Of a DNA stretch of 64,000 bases, positions 17,942-25,773 are shown one piece after another. The position numbers and the translations under genes are program-made. Location of the stretch: assembly GCA_018433675.1 (NCBI GenBank), contig JAHDQS010000010.1:1-64000 (forward strand). The letters run 5' to 3'. Position 1 is the stretch's first letter. Each line of letters starts with the position of its first letter. Below the pieces are notes generated by a model that searched no databases, was not told the origin of the DNA, and saw only the letters and a list, made by a program, of their open reading frames with translations. Origin of the DNA: Clostridia bacterium (GTDB lineage: Bacteria > Bacillota > Peptococcia > DRI-13 > SM3-B62).

Positions 17942-18976
17942 ATGTTTTTTAATTTCGGAGAAGACATAGGTATTGATTTAGGAACTGCCAGTGTGCTAGT
18001 GTACGTTAAAAAGAGGGGAATCGTACTGAATGAACCTTCCGTTGTTGCCCTCGACAAAGCCTCCGGCCGAGTGATTGCCGTAGGTGAGGAAGCCAGAAAT
18101 ATGTTGGGAAGAACACCGGGTAATATAGTCGCTATACGACCGATGAGAGAAGGAGTAATTGCTGATTACGACGTTACGGAGAAGATGTTACGTTATTTCA
18201 TAGGTAAAAGTCTGAAAAAACGGCTATTTTTCAAACCCCGGGTCATGGTTGGAGTCCCCTCAGGTGTCACGAGCGTAGAGGAAAGAGCCGTAAAGCAAGC
18301 CGCAATATCAGCCGGAGCCAAGGAGGCTTTTTTGATAGAGGAACCCTTAGCGGCAGCCTTGGGAGCGGAATTGGAGATTGGCGAACCTAACGGCTCCATG
18401 GTCGTGGACATCGGCGGTGGCACCTCGGATATTGCTGTTATGTCGTTGGGAGGCATTGTAACCAGCAAGTCAATCCGTATCGGCGGAGATAAGTTTGATG
18501 ATGCTTTAATAAAATACATGCGTCGCGCCTATAACCTTCTGATAGGAGAGCGGACGGCGGAAGAAATAAAGATCACGATTGGTTCTGCCTATCCCAGTGA
18601 CAGGGAAGTAGAAAGCTTCAATATCAGAGGGAGAGACCTGGTCAGCGGTTTACCTAAAAACATTAACATCACCGCAGAAGAGGTTCACGAGGCGTTGTCC
18701 GAAACCTTGGAAGCGGTCGTCGGCGCTATCAAAGAAGTGCTGGAGAAAACACCACCGGAGCTGGCTGCGGATATCATCGACAAAGGCATTGTTTTAACGG
18801 GCGGGGGCGCCCTTCTACACGGGTTGGACAAGTTTATTGCTCAGGAAACAAACCTGCCTGTTCACATCGCCGATAACCCCGTTGAGTGCGTTGCCTTAGG
18901 GACGGCTAAAGCCTTGCTGCACTTGGATGTGTTGGAAAACTCACGTTCTTTTAGGAGACCACAGCAACCGAAATGA
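17942..18976 (+). CDS. mbl: MreB-like actin homologue Mbl
   Basis: 344 residues with the actin-ATPase fold: phosphate-1 motif IGIDLGTASVLVYVK, phosphate-2 VVDIGGGTSDIAVMSLGG and adenosine motif IVLTGGGALLHGLD. MreB-type filaments guide side-wall peptidoglycan synthesis. The copy beside spoIIID is conventionally Mbl. ATG 17942 has GGGGAGGGTG ahead; the frame is open further upstream without similarity. A compact hairpin terminator follows. Confidence 0.93.
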   Translation: MFFNFGEDIGIDLGTASVLVYVKKRGIVLNEPSVVALDKASGRVIAVGEEARNMLGRTPGNIVAIRPMREGVIADYDVTEKMLRYFIGKSLKKRLFFKPRVMVGVPSGVTSVEERAVKQAAISAGAKEAFLIEEPLAAALGAELEIGEPNGSMVVDIGGGTSDIAVMSLGGIVTSKSIRIGGDKFDDALIKYMRRAYNLLIGERTAEEIKITIGSAYPSDREVESFNIRGRDLVSGLPKNINITAEEVHEALSETLEAVVGAIKEVLEKTPPELAADIIDKGIVLTGGGALLHGLDKFIAQETNLPVHIADNPVECVALGTAKALLHLDVLENSRSFRRPQQPK

Positions 18977-18977
18977 A

Positions 18978-19002
18978 AGGCGCTTGAAAAAGCGCTTTTT
19001 TT
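18978..19002 (+). terminator. terminator after mbl
   Basis: GGCGCTT and AAGCGCT(T) pair around a short GAAA-type loop and run into seven T. Confidence 0.8.
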
Positions 19003-19065
19003 GTAGCAGAAGAAGGAATTCACAAAAAAATAGGGAATAAAGTCCGTATGAAGGGAGGTGTCTTC

Positions 19066-19812
19066 GTGCTAAAAGGTTTATATACTTCTGCCCTAAGCCT
19101 TGCGGTGCTGGAGAAAAAGCAGGAGGTTTCGGCAAATAACCTGGCTAACATAAATACCCCCGGTTACAAGAAGGAGACAGTCATTAGTGCTGCTTTTCCC
19201 GATATGCTGGTCCATAGATTGAACGATTACGAGGTTACGGGAAACAAGCAACCGTACGTGGGGAAACTGACCATGGGCGTGCGTCTGGACGACATAGTTA
19301 TCGACCACTCCGACGGGATACAGCAGACCACCGGAAATTCCCAGCAGCTCGCCTTGTCTACCGATGGATACTTTGTGGTTATGACTCCTCAAGGAGAGCG
19401 ATATACCAGGAACGGGGAATTCAATGTTAATCCGGAGGGTATCATTTGTACCTCCGACGGTTATCCGCTGATGGGACATAACGGAGAGATCAATGTCAGG
19501 GGCGGCGAGTTTGTTGTCGGAGAGCGGGGAGAAGTCTACTGCGCCGGGGAGAGGGTTGACGATATAAGAGTGGTGACCCTGGAGAAGGACGAGATGGTGA
19601 AAGAAGGTTCTTCGCTGTTTCGGGCGGAAAACCCTCAGGAGCAAAGGAATCCGCAGGTGATACAAGGGGCTTTGGAAGGCAGCAACGCTTACGCCATAGA
19701 CGAAATGATGAATATGATCAACATTATGCGGGCGTATGAGTCCAACCAGAAGGTGATGCAGACCCATGACTCGACTCTAGAGAAGGCTGTCAGCCAAATC
19801 GGACAAGTCTAA
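19066..19812 (+). CDS. flhO: flagellar basal-body rod protein, FlhO/FlgF type
   Basis: 248 residues from GTG 19066, six bases after AAGGGAGGTG. The N-terminal rod motif SANNLANINTPGYKKE and the C-terminal EMMNMINIMRAYESNQKVMQ are the shared ends of rod, hook and hook-associated proteins. Its position right after mbl and before a second such gene matches B. subtilis flhO-flhP, which encode distal-rod proteins outside the main flagellar operon. FlgF is the equivalent name elsewhere. Confidence 0.9.
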   Translation: MLKGLYTSALSLAVLEKKQEVSANNLANINTPGYKKETVISAAFPDMLVHRLNDYEVTGNKQPYVGKLTMGVRLDDIVIDHSDGIQQTTGNSQQLALSTDGYFVVMTPQGERYTRNGEFNVNPEGIICTSDGYPLMGHNGEINVRGGEFVVGERGEVYCAGERVDDIRVVTLEKDEMVKEGSSLFRAENPQEQRNPQVIQGALEGSNAYAIDEMMNMINIMRAYESNQKVMQTHDSTLEKAVSQIGQV

Positions 19813-19906
19813 AAAGAAGAATAATAATGAGGCCGGACTGCTTGCAGGGGCCTCCCGGTTCCCGACCGATTGAGGGAACCGCACAATCATGAAGGAGGCG
19901 ATTTTC

Positions 19907-20743
19907 ATGATGCGGTCGCTTTATATTGCCAGTTCGGGCATGAAAGCACAGCAAATGAACATGGACGTGGTGGCCAATAACCTGGCTAATGTTAACACCA
20001 CGGGTTTTAAAAAGAGCAGGGCTGATTTCCAGTCATTGTTGTACGAGACTTTAAGGAGCCCTTCGGCTTCCGCCAACGGATTTTTCAATCCCACCGGCAT
20101 AGAAGTAGGAAGCGGAGTGCGAGTCGTCGGTACCCTGAGCGAATTCGCACAGGGGATTCCCCAGGCAACCGGCAATGACCTGGATGTTTGTATTGAAGGC
20201 CGTGGCTTTTTTATGGTAGAACTTCCTAATGGGGAAGTTGGTTTTAGCAGGGATGGTGCTTTTAGAGTTGACGGAGCCGGGTATCTCGTTAATGCCGCCG
20301 GTTACCGGGTGCTTTCCTCTCAAGGAAACGACAGCGGCTCTTCTGTTTCGTTTGACGGGAAATCTGTGGGATATATTAAACCGGATACGGAAAACGGTAC
20401 GATTATCATTAACGCCGACGGCACCATCGGTACGGAAAAGGTCGAGGCGGGCAGCGGCAGCGCACCAATAATAGAACTGGCCGTTTTCACTAACCCAGCT
20501 GCTTTGGAGGCAGCAGGCTCTTCTGCCTATACGGCTAACGAGGTTTGCGGGGAAGTGCTTATAGCCGCACCTACCGAAGAAGGAATGGGTACATTGATGT
20601 CAGGGTTTTTGGAAAACTCCAACGTACAAATCGTTGACGAGATGGTGAAAATGATTATAGCCCAGCGGGCTTATGAAATTAATTCCAAGTCCATCGAGAC
20701 CTCCGATCAGATTCTGAGTCTCACTAACAACCTTAAGCGCTAA
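19907..20743 (+). CDS. flhP: flagellar distal-rod protein, FlhP/FlgG type
   Basis: 278 residues. It begins MMRSLYIASSGMKAQQMNMD with VVANNLANVNTTGFKKSRADF, typical of FlgG, and ends QIVDEMVKMIIAQRAYEINSKSI, the matching C-terminal helix. FlgG forms the distal rod that passes through the wall. ATG 19907 follows AAGGAGG; ATG 19910 is also possible. The 94 bases between flhO and flhP include a CGGTTCCCGACCGATTGAGGGAACCG stem with no T run. Confidence 0.93.
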   Translation: MMRSLYIASSGMKAQQMNMDVVANNLANVNTTGFKKSRADFQSLLYETLRSPSASANGFFNPTGIEVGSGVRVVGTLSEFAQGIPQATGNDLDVCIEGRGFFMVELPNGEVGFSRDGAFRVDGAGYLVNAAGYRVLSSQGNDSGSSVSFDGKSVGYIKPDTENGTIIINADGTIGTEKVEAGSGSAPIIELAVFTNPAALEAAGSSAYTANEVCGEVLIAAPTEEGMGTLMSGFLENSNVQIVDEMVKMIIAQRAYEINSKSIETSDQILSLTNNLKR

Positions 20744-20757
20744 AGGGGTGAGGGATA

Positions 20758-21123
20758 ATGATGATTGACCCTGTCTGTCAGGGAGGTTATACCCTTGACA
20801 GTTCTCTGCGGACCGATTATCAAGAGAAACCGGACGGTGAGTTCCAAAAGCTGTTAAGGGAAGCCCAAACGGAAGACGATGATAAGAAGCTAAAGGAAGC
20901 CTGCCGGGAAATGGAGGCTGTTTTCCTGCATCTCATGCTGAAACAAATGCGCAAGACAGTTCCCGAAAGCGGATTATTTCAAGAGAGCACAGCGATGAAA
21001 ACATATCAGGACATGCTGGACGATGAATACGGTAAACTAATGTCGCAAACCCGAGGCGGCTTGGGACTGGGCGAACTCTTATATGAAAACCTGAAACGGG
21101 ATATACAGACAAAAGAAGAATAA
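20758..21123 (+). CDS. FlgJ-like rod-binding protein
   Basis: 121 residues matching the N-terminal rod-capping domain of FlgJ: KLKEACREMEAVFLHLMLKQMRKTVP, then TYQDMLDDEYGKLMSQTRGGLGLGELLYENL. It lacks the muramidase half found in enteric FlgJ, as is normal in clostridia. It should help assemble the rod proteins encoded just upstream, 14 bases away. Two ATGs (20758 and 20761) are possible. Confidence 0.87.
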   Translation: MMIDPVCQGGYTLDSSLRTDYQEKPDGEFQKLLREAQTEDDDKKLKEACREMEAVFLHLMLKQMRKTVPESGLFQESTAMKTYQDMLDDEYGKLMSQTRGGLGLGELLYENLKRDIQTKEE

Positions 21124-21145
21124 CCTATCTGTTTACAAAGGATAA

Positions 21146-21178
21146 AAAAGAGAGCAGCCGATTAGGCGGCTTTCTTTT
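21146..21178 (+). terminator. terminator after the rod operon
   Basis: AAGAGAGCAGCCG and GGCGGCTTTCTTT pair around ATTA and lead into TTTGT. Confidence 0.7.
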
Positions 21179-21218
21179 GTTTGGACCGGGGAGATAACGC
21201 AAGTTCTTGTGCGATGTA

Positions 21219-21254
21219 TTTACATTGCACATATTTTGTGATATATTGAATATA
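21219..21254 (+). promoter_or_regulatory. promoter and operator of dinJ-yafQ
   Basis: TTTACA at 21219-21224 and TATATT at 21242-21247 are 17 bases apart. The -10 overlaps the perfect palindrome TATATTGAATATA (21242-21254), a likely site for antitoxin autorepression. Confidence 0.6.
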
Positions 21255-21277
21255 CTATAGTAAAGGAGTTGATGACT

Positions 21278-21559
21278 ATGTCTGGCACGACGAATATAAG
21301 CATTCGTATGGATGTCGAATTAAAAAAACAAGCTGAGCAGCTGTTTTCTGAACTTGGAATGAACATGACGACGGCCTTCAATATTTTCCTGCGTCAGGCC
21401 GTGCGTCAACAGAGAATTCCGTTTGACATTGCTCTTGAGGTTCCGAATAACGAGACTATTGCCGCCATGGAAGAGGCTGAGCGCATCAGCCGTGACCCAG
21501 CGGTTAAAGGCTATACTGATGTCAACCGGATGATGAAGGAGCTTTTGGCCGATGTATGA
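21278..21559 (+). CDS. dinJ: RelB/DinJ-family antitoxin
   Basis: 93 residues. The N-terminus TTNISIRMDVELKKQAEQLFSEL forms the ribbon-helix-helix that binds DNA, and the C-terminus should wrap the toxin. ATG 21278 is about nine bases after AAAGGAG; ATG 21272 is an alternative. It overlaps the toxin gene by eight bases. A second, divergent module of the same kind is at 54835. Confidence 0.9.
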   Translation: MSGTTNISIRMDVELKKQAEQLFSELGMNMTTAFNIFLRQAVRQQRIPFDIALEVPNNETIAAMEEAERISRDPAVKGYTDVNRMMKELLADV

Positions 21560-21827
21560 AGTAAAGCCGACCAGTCGCTTTAAACGTGATCTGAAATATA
21601 TCGAGCGCAGAGGCTATGATATGCGCCTTCTTACGACACTCATTCAAACGCTGGCATCAGGAGAACCACTTGCCGAAAAGCATAAGGACCACGCGTTGAG
21701 CGGCGTTTGGTCAAAGTATCGGGAGTGTCACGTCACACCGGACTGGCTGCTCATTTATAAAGTTGAGCATGACATACTTGTTTTGACTCTTACTCGCACC
21801 GGAACCCACAGCGACTTGTTCGGATAA
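21552..21827 (+). CDS. yafQ: YafQ-family mRNA interferase toxin
   Basis: 91 residues of the RelE superfamily. The tail RTGTHSDLFG carries H86, matching the catalytic histidine of E. coli YafQ, and H60 in ECHVTPDWLLIYK is also conserved. The family cuts mRNA in the ribosome. It looks intact and is coupled to its antitoxin. Part of this gene (codons about 66-85) is repeated at 23043. Confidence 0.9.
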   Translation: MYEVKPTSRFKRDLKYIERRGYDMRLLTTLIQTLASGEPLAEKHKDHALSGVWSKYRECHVTPDWLLIYKVEHDILVLTLTRTGTHSDLFG

Positions 21828-21846
21828 GGCGACTAAGCTGTAGCAT

Positions 21847-21924
21847 TTGAACGCAAACGCTCTATATGAGATGTTCAAAGAAGAACAAGAAACAGGGTCT
21901 ATTACTTACCCGGAGGAGGCTTAA
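21847..21924 (+). pseudogene. 3' remnant of a small unidentified gene
   Basis: An in-frame stretch of 25 residues ends LYEMFKEEQETGSITYPEEA and stops one base before the DUF3791 start codon. It has no start or upstream domain and looks like the last part of a gene once paired with the DUF3791 gene. Parent family not identified. Confidence 0.4.
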
Positions 21925-21925
21925 T

Positions 21926-22132
21926 ATGAGCGCAGAGGGGAAATTCTTAGTTTTTTGCATTGAGATGTACAAGGCAGCAAAAAACTTGACCGGAAAAGAG
22001 GCGATAAACATTTTCAAACGATATGGTGTTTCCGATTATGTGCTTTCCTGCTATGAGGCATTGCACACTACCGGGACGAATTACATCGTTGAGGATATTG
22101 ATTTGTTTTTGGAAGCCCGTCAGGATGGTTGA
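21926..22132 (+). CDS. DUF3791 family protein
   Basis: 68 residues, MSAEGKFLVFCIEMYKAAKN then IFKRYGVSDYVLSCYEALHT, with the family's Y-V-L-x-x-Y-E core. DUF3791 proteins usually lie in small operons with a larger partner (often DUF3990) and are suspected toxin-antitoxin components; no complete partner is present here. GGAGGAGG precedes ATG 21926. Confidence 0.7.
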   Translation: MSAEGKFLVFCIEMYKAAKNLTGKEAINIFKRYGVSDYVLSCYEALHTTGTNYIVEDIDLFLEARQDG

Positions 22133-22270
22133 GAAGGAATAACGCAAAGAAGACATTATCCCTCCGGAAATGCCTCCTTTGTCGTTGAAGCAAGATAGAT
22201 TTGATTGGTTTCGGTCTCCGTCCTTGAAAAGGATTGTAAAAATGCATAAAAAAAGGAGCAACATCTTGCA

Positions 22271-22304
22271 GCATAAGCAGCCTAATCGGCTGCTTATGCT
22301 TTAT
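22271..22304 (+). terminator. terminator after DUF3791
   Basis: GCATAAGCAGCC at 22271-22282 and GGCTGCTTATGC at 22288-22299 form a perfect 12-bp stem with a five-base loop, followed by TTTAT. Confidence 0.65.
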
Positions 22305-22398
22305 CAAAACAAAAAGTGACCGAGGACCATTATCTTAATATAATTTTTCTTAATTATACGCATATTACACTTGTGATTTTTTTATTTACTCTTGATAA

Positions 22399-22425
22399 AT
22401 ACGCATCAAATGCGTATGATATAAT
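22399..22425 (+). promoter_or_regulatory. hicAB promoter with palindromic operator
   Basis: ATACGCAT-CAA-ATGCGTAT at 22399-22417 is a perfect 8-3-8 inverted repeat, abutting an extended -10, TGATATAAT (22417-22425). A further half-site TACGCAT lies near 22357. HicB antitoxins are DNA-binding autorepressors, so this is the likely operator. Confidence 0.65.
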
Positions 22426-22439
22426 CAAGAGGTGAGGGA

Positions 22440-22586
22440 GTGAAACGGAAAGACTTAATAAAATTACTAACAAAAAACGGATGGTGGTTAGAAAGGAATG
22501 GATTAAAGAACGAACCGATTCCTCGCCACAACGAAATAGATGAAATGCTGGTAAAAGCAATCATCAAACGGCAAGGGCTGAAATAA
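22440..22586 (+). CDS. hicA: HicA-like protein lacking its histidine motif
   Basis: A 48-residue frame from GTG 22440, MKRKDLIKLLTKNGWWLERNG then LKNEPIPRHNEIDEMLVKAI. Both ends fit HicA well, but the central segment, roughly ten residues that hold the catalytic G-x-H and the following strand, is missing without loss of frame. HicA is a dsRBD-fold mRNA interferase that needs that histidine, so this copy should be inactive. It may be a natural detoxified allele or still bind HicB. Too short to be called by many pipelines. Confidence 0.75.
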   Translation: MKRKDLIKLLTKNGWWLERNGLKNEPIPRHNEIDEMLVKAIIKRQGLK

Positions 22587-22632
22587 GCTCTTCCTCTAAA
22601 ATATAATTTATAAAAACAAGGAGGTTCACACA

Positions 22633-23022
22633 ATGAAAAAAGTTTATCCTGTAATATTAACTCCAAGCAAAAACGGTTATGTTGCTTATGTGCCGGACCT
22701 TGATATTAATACACAAGGCACTGATATAATCGATACCATTGAAATGGTCCGCGATGCGATAGGCTTATGGGGTATTAGCGAAGAAGACGCTGGAAGAACT
22801 ATCCCTGAGGCTTCGCCGAAATCATCTGTTGAATATGAAGAAAACGAAATTGTTACACTGGTCGATATTAACTTTGCAGCATATCGTAGAGCTCATGACA
22901 TGCGAACCATCCGTAAAAATCTTACCCTTCCCAGCTGGCTCAACGATCGTGCAGAAAAGGCTGGTGTAAACTTCTCGCAAATACTACAAGAAGGATTAAA
23001 AGAAAAACTCGGTATTCAGTGA
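22633..23022 (+). CDS. hicB: HicB-family antitoxin
   Basis: 129 residues: an N-terminal HicB fold (YPVILTPSKNGYVAYVPDLD) and a C-terminal DNA-binding part (NLTLPSWLNDRAEKAGVNFSQILQEGLKEKL) of ribbon-helix-helix type. It should bind HicA and the palindrome at 22399. AGGAGG precedes ATG 22633. The antitoxin is intact while the toxin is damaged, the expected direction of decay of such modules. Confidence 0.9.
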   Translation: MKKVYPVILTPSKNGYVAYVPDLDINTQGTDIIDTIEMVRDAIGLWGISEEDAGRTIPEASPKSSVEYEENEIVTLVDINFAAYRRAHDMRTIRKNLTLPSWLNDRAEKAGVNFSQILQEGLKEKLGIQ

Positions 23023-23042
23023 CTTAAGAGGTCTTAACCGGT

Positions 23043-23100
23043 TGCTCATTTATAAAGTTGAGCATGACATACTTGTTTTGACTCTCACTCGCACCGGAAC
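23043..23100 (+). repeat. 58-bp duplicate of the yafQ 3' region
   Basis: Bases 23043-23100 repeat 21748-21805 of yafQ with a single mismatch (T to C near 23085). The copy is not part of a full gene. A second similar pair lies downstream of each: GGATTGTA...ATAAAAAAAGGAGCA near 22220-22255 and near 23119-23150. The island therefore contains remains of a segmental duplication. Confidence 0.85.
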
Positions 23101-23137
23101 TGTACGCTAAGCTTGAAATGGATTGTATAAAATGTAT

Positions 23138-23170
23138 AAAAAAAAGGAGCAGCCAATTGCTGCTCTTTTC
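23138..23170. terminator. bidirectional terminator
   Basis: GAGCAGC-CAATT-GCTGCTC (23147-23165) is flanked by a run of A on the left and TTTT on the right, so it can end transcripts from both sides. Confidence 0.7.
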
Positions 23171-23184
23171 ATTACAAAGCCATA

Positions 23185-23373
23185 TTATCTTCTAATAAAC
23201 CTTCGCGGCAGAACTTCCCTTTTAACCGGGGTGCTGCCCAGTGAACGCAACTGTTCATCGATATCCTCAATGCGAACGAGGATGGACATTTTGTTGGTAT
23301 GCTCAGCTGTAAGCCACGCCTTAACCAAACGGTCACGTTCTGAAAGCAAACGATTTTGCCGATTCTCAGACAT
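23185..23373 (-). CDS. small hypothetical protein
   Basis: 62 residues, MSENRQNRLLSERDRLVKAW then LVRIEDIDEQLRSLG, charged and probably helical. A purine-rich GTGTGGTG lies upstream of the ATG on the minus strand, and the gene converges on the bidirectional terminator, which supports reality. I do not recognise the family. Confidence 0.45.
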   Translation of the reverse strand: MSENRQNRLLSERDRLVKAWLTAEHTNKMSILVRIEDIDEQLRSLGSTPVKREVLPRRFIRR

Positions 23374-23687
23374 ATTAACACCACACTTTTTTCGTAATTG
23401 GGTAAAGCAGGAACTTTCTTTCTTGTTATTATTATAACCTATAAAATACAAAATGTTAAGACTATAAATAAACATAATTATAATATATATCATTATTATA
23501 AATTTTGTGTACGTCGCTATAACCCGTATACACTAGGAAACACAAGACAGAAGATAGCAAACTAGGCTGAAAAAGTAAATCAAATATTTATAGGTATAAA
23601 AAATTAATCTACAATTAAATCATATTATCTTAACGGAACAAATATCAACAAATAACAACATATATGATTGATAATAAACGATGATAA

Positions 23688-23716
23688 TTGACAATAACCA
23701 TCATTTTCTCTATAAT
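23688..23716 (+). promoter_or_regulatory. consensus sigma-A promoter of the HTH-Uma2 gene
   Basis: Perfect TTGACA (23688-23693) and TATAAT (23711-23716) with a 17-base spacer. The surrounding intergenic DNA (23374-23735) is very AT-rich with repeated GATAAT-like words; I see nothing else in it. Confidence 0.85.
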
Positions 23717-23735
23717 CGACTTGGAGGTGTTATTT

Positions 23736-24485
23736 ATGTCCAAAGAACTAATAACTGCTCAGGACTTGGCTGAAGCTTTAAATCTTTCTGTGGAAACGAT
23801 TTGGAGATATACAAGAGAGAATAGGATACCCTACATTGAATTAGGCAGCAAACAGTATCGTTACAACCTTAATGAAGTAATCAACGCTTTAGCCGGTACG
23901 GTGCGGGAAAAAAAGGCCAGCTATGCAACCGATACCACAAGAAAGTATACCTATCAGGATTACCTGGAAATACCGGATGAGCCGGGTTATCGTTTTGAAA
24001 TCCTGGAGGGGATGCTGATCAAAGAACCTGCTCCTAATGTGATGCATCAGCGGGTTTCCCGGAGGCTCCAACGTTGCCTGGAGGACTACTTCTGGGAGGT
24101 CGATCCCACCGGAGAAGTATTCAATGCACCTTTAGACGTGACTTTTCATGATATTACCGTGGTTCAGCCCGATCTGCTCTATATCTCGAGAGAACAGAAA
24201 AAATTAGTCAAGGAGACCCGGATTGACGGCCCGCCTATGCTGGCGGTTGAAATACTGTCTCCTTCCAGCAGGCGCAAGGATCGGCTGCAGAAGCTCAATA
24301 TTTACCAGAAGGTTGGGGTATGTCATTATTGGATAGTTGATCCCGAGGATAAAACCTTGGAGTGCTTTGCCCTCCGGGACGGTGCCTATGCCCTGGTTGC
24401 CTCCGGGATGGAGGAAGATGTTGTGGAACACCCCCACTTTGAGGGCCTTGTCGTTTCACTGAAGGAATTATGGGCTGTAAATTGA
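23736..24485 (+). CDS. HTH-Uma2 fusion protein
   Basis: 249 residues. Residues 1-55 form an excisionase/MerR-like helix-turn-helix (LITAQDLAEALNLSVETIWRY). From about 70 on it is a Uma2 (DUF820) domain of the PD-(D/E)XK nuclease fold: D146 in VVQPDLLYIS, E172 in LAVEILSPSS and K186 are the expected active-site positions. Uma2 domains are very common in cyanobacteria and some Firmicutes and have no proven role. The HTH arm could direct the nuclease to a site or autoregulate. GGAGGTG precedes ATG 23736. Confidence 0.85.
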   Translation: MSKELITAQDLAEALNLSVETIWRYTRENRIPYIELGSKQYRYNLNEVINALAGTVREKKASYATDTTRKYTYQDYLEIPDEPGYRFEILEGMLIKEPAPNVMHQRVSRRLQRCLEDYFWEVDPTGEVFNAPLDVTFHDITVVQPDLLYISREQKKLVKETRIDGPPMLAVEILSPSSRRKDRLQKLNIYQKVGVCHYWIVDPEDKTLECFALRDGAYALVASGMEEDVVEHPHFEGLVVSLKELWAVN

Positions 24486-24589
24486 AGAGTGTTTGTCTCC
24501 AGGGCAGTTAGGGTGGATTTATGAGGTTGTTTTGCTGTATGCTGTGATATTTTTATGTTAGAAACGTCCTGTAAAGGAGTGAATTTATT

Positions 24590-24759
24590 ATGAGCATAGT
24601 TAAAGAAGAAGCTAAAAAATTATAGATAAATTGCCTGAACAAGCAACATAGGATGATATAATGTATCAACTTTATGTGAAGAAAAAAATTGAGGCTTCGA
24701 TCAAAGCTGCTGAAGAAGGAAAAGTTATTTCGCATGAAGAAGTGAGAAAGAGGTTCTAA
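24590..24759 (+). pseudogene. broken small antitoxin-like gene
   Basis: AAAGGAG and ATG 24590 open MSIVKEEAKKL, then a stop follows after what looks like a one-base frameshift. The adjacent frame continues IDKLPEQAT, has a TAG where a tryptophan codon is expected, then DDIMYQLYVKKKIEASIKAAEEGKVISHEEVRKRF to a TAA. The restored protein would be about 57 residues, of a type often found next to RelE/ParE toxins. No toxin follows here. Confidence 0.7.
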
Positions 24760-24805
24760 TATTAGGGATAATACACGCAGCAAGAGATTTAATAACATTA
24801 ATCCC

Positions 24806-24847
24806 CACCCTTGGGAAATCAGATGATTTCTAAGGGTGTATTTTATT
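24806..24847 (+). terminator. terminator after the broken antitoxin
   Basis: CACCCTTGGGAAATC and GATTTCTAAGGGTG pair around AGAT and lead into TATTTTATT. Confidence 0.65.
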
Positions 24848-25165
24848 AATTCGTTCTCGTCAGACTATCCCATCTTATATACTGCAATCATGGAGGATAT
24901 CGATCCCTGCACAATTCCCGGTAAAATACATGTAATGTCTCCCAGTTGTAATTTTCCTCCCGATGTTATATTATTTTATCCGGGTAGTAAGTGCCACTAA
25001 CAACCGGGATAAGTTCAACTAGACTTCAGCCGGCGAAAAGATGCCCTCTGGAGCAAGTATCCGTTAACCGGGTACTGATTGCCTGTCTGAATTTACCTGG
25101 GTGTAAAAGCAGGAGAAGAACAAGGTGATGTAGAATAGCAACCCTTAAACCGAAAGAGGTAGCTT
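24848..25165 (+). other. non-coding leader before the first CuAO_N1 gene
   Basis: About 320 bases with no credible gene. From 25000 on it has paired segments: GGC/GCC near 25033-25046, AGTATCC/GGGTACT around GTTAACC near 25057-25077, and CCTG/CAGG near 25082-25113. It resembles a structured 5' leader but matches no riboswitch I can name. Confidence 0.35.
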
Positions 25166-25756
25166 ATGCTTAATGGACCCAAGAAGCTCAAAACAGCCAC
25201 TGTAGTGTTTGTGATTCTTTTTTTTACGGCTTTTTCTCTCAAGGCCTATGAGCAGTTGATGACTAAGTCCTTCTTCGACAACTGGCTGCGGCTGGAGACC
25301 TCTTCTGTGGAGCAGAAGATTGCTGACCTTAAGAGGGATTTCTCCGAGATGGAAAAGACGCTTAAAGAGATGCAAAGTACTTTATTCACCGAGGTAAAAA
25401 TAATAATCGGGCGTAAAAGTGCGTGGCTTGACGGGAAGGAAACCGCGTTGGACGTGGCTCCCGTAATCAAAAACGACAGGACCATGGTTCCCGTCCGTTT
25501 TATCGGAGAACTCTTCGGAGCTTCCTTCGAGTGGGATAACGAAGCGAGAAAGGTCTCCTTTACCCTGGATGGTACCAATATTGAATTATATATTGATAGA
25601 AAAAACGCTACAGTGAATAACAAAACCATAGAGCTTGATACCGCACCGGTCATCGTTGATGGCCGTACCCTCGTACCTTTGAGGTTTGTAGGGGAACAAA
25701 TGCAGGCCTCTTTTACTTGGGACGGTGAGCAACGAGCCGTTACCATCTTTCGTTAG
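25166..25756 (+). CDS. membrane-anchored copper amine oxidase N-domain protein
   Basis: 196 residues: an N-terminal membrane segment (TVVFVILFFTAFSLKAY), a short coiled coil (VEQKIADLKRDFSEMEKTLKEMQ) and a CuAO_N1 domain with two repeats, NDRTMVPVRFIGELFGASFEWD and DGRTLVPLRFVGEQMQASFTWD. In clostridia this domain is a common surface module, thought to attach proteins to the envelope; it is not a copper enzyme by itself. It lies upstream of LCP and teichoic-type genes, in line with a wall role. Confidence 0.85.
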   Translation: MLNGPKKLKTATVVFVILFFTAFSLKAYEQLMTKSFFDNWLRLETSSVEQKIADLKRDFSEMEKTLKEMQSTLFTEVKIIIGRKSAWLDGKETALDVAPVIKNDRTMVPVRFIGELFGASFEWDNEARKVSFTLDGTNIELYIDRKNATVNNKTIELDTAPVIVDGRTLVPLRFVGEQMQASFTWDGEQRAVTIFR

Positions 25757-25773
25757 CCTGCAAGGTTAGGGAC

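Noticed and set aside
19093-19767. A 224-residue minus-strand open frame opposite flhO
   Set aside because: The plus strand encodes a clear rod protein with conserved ends; the antisense frame has no family features.
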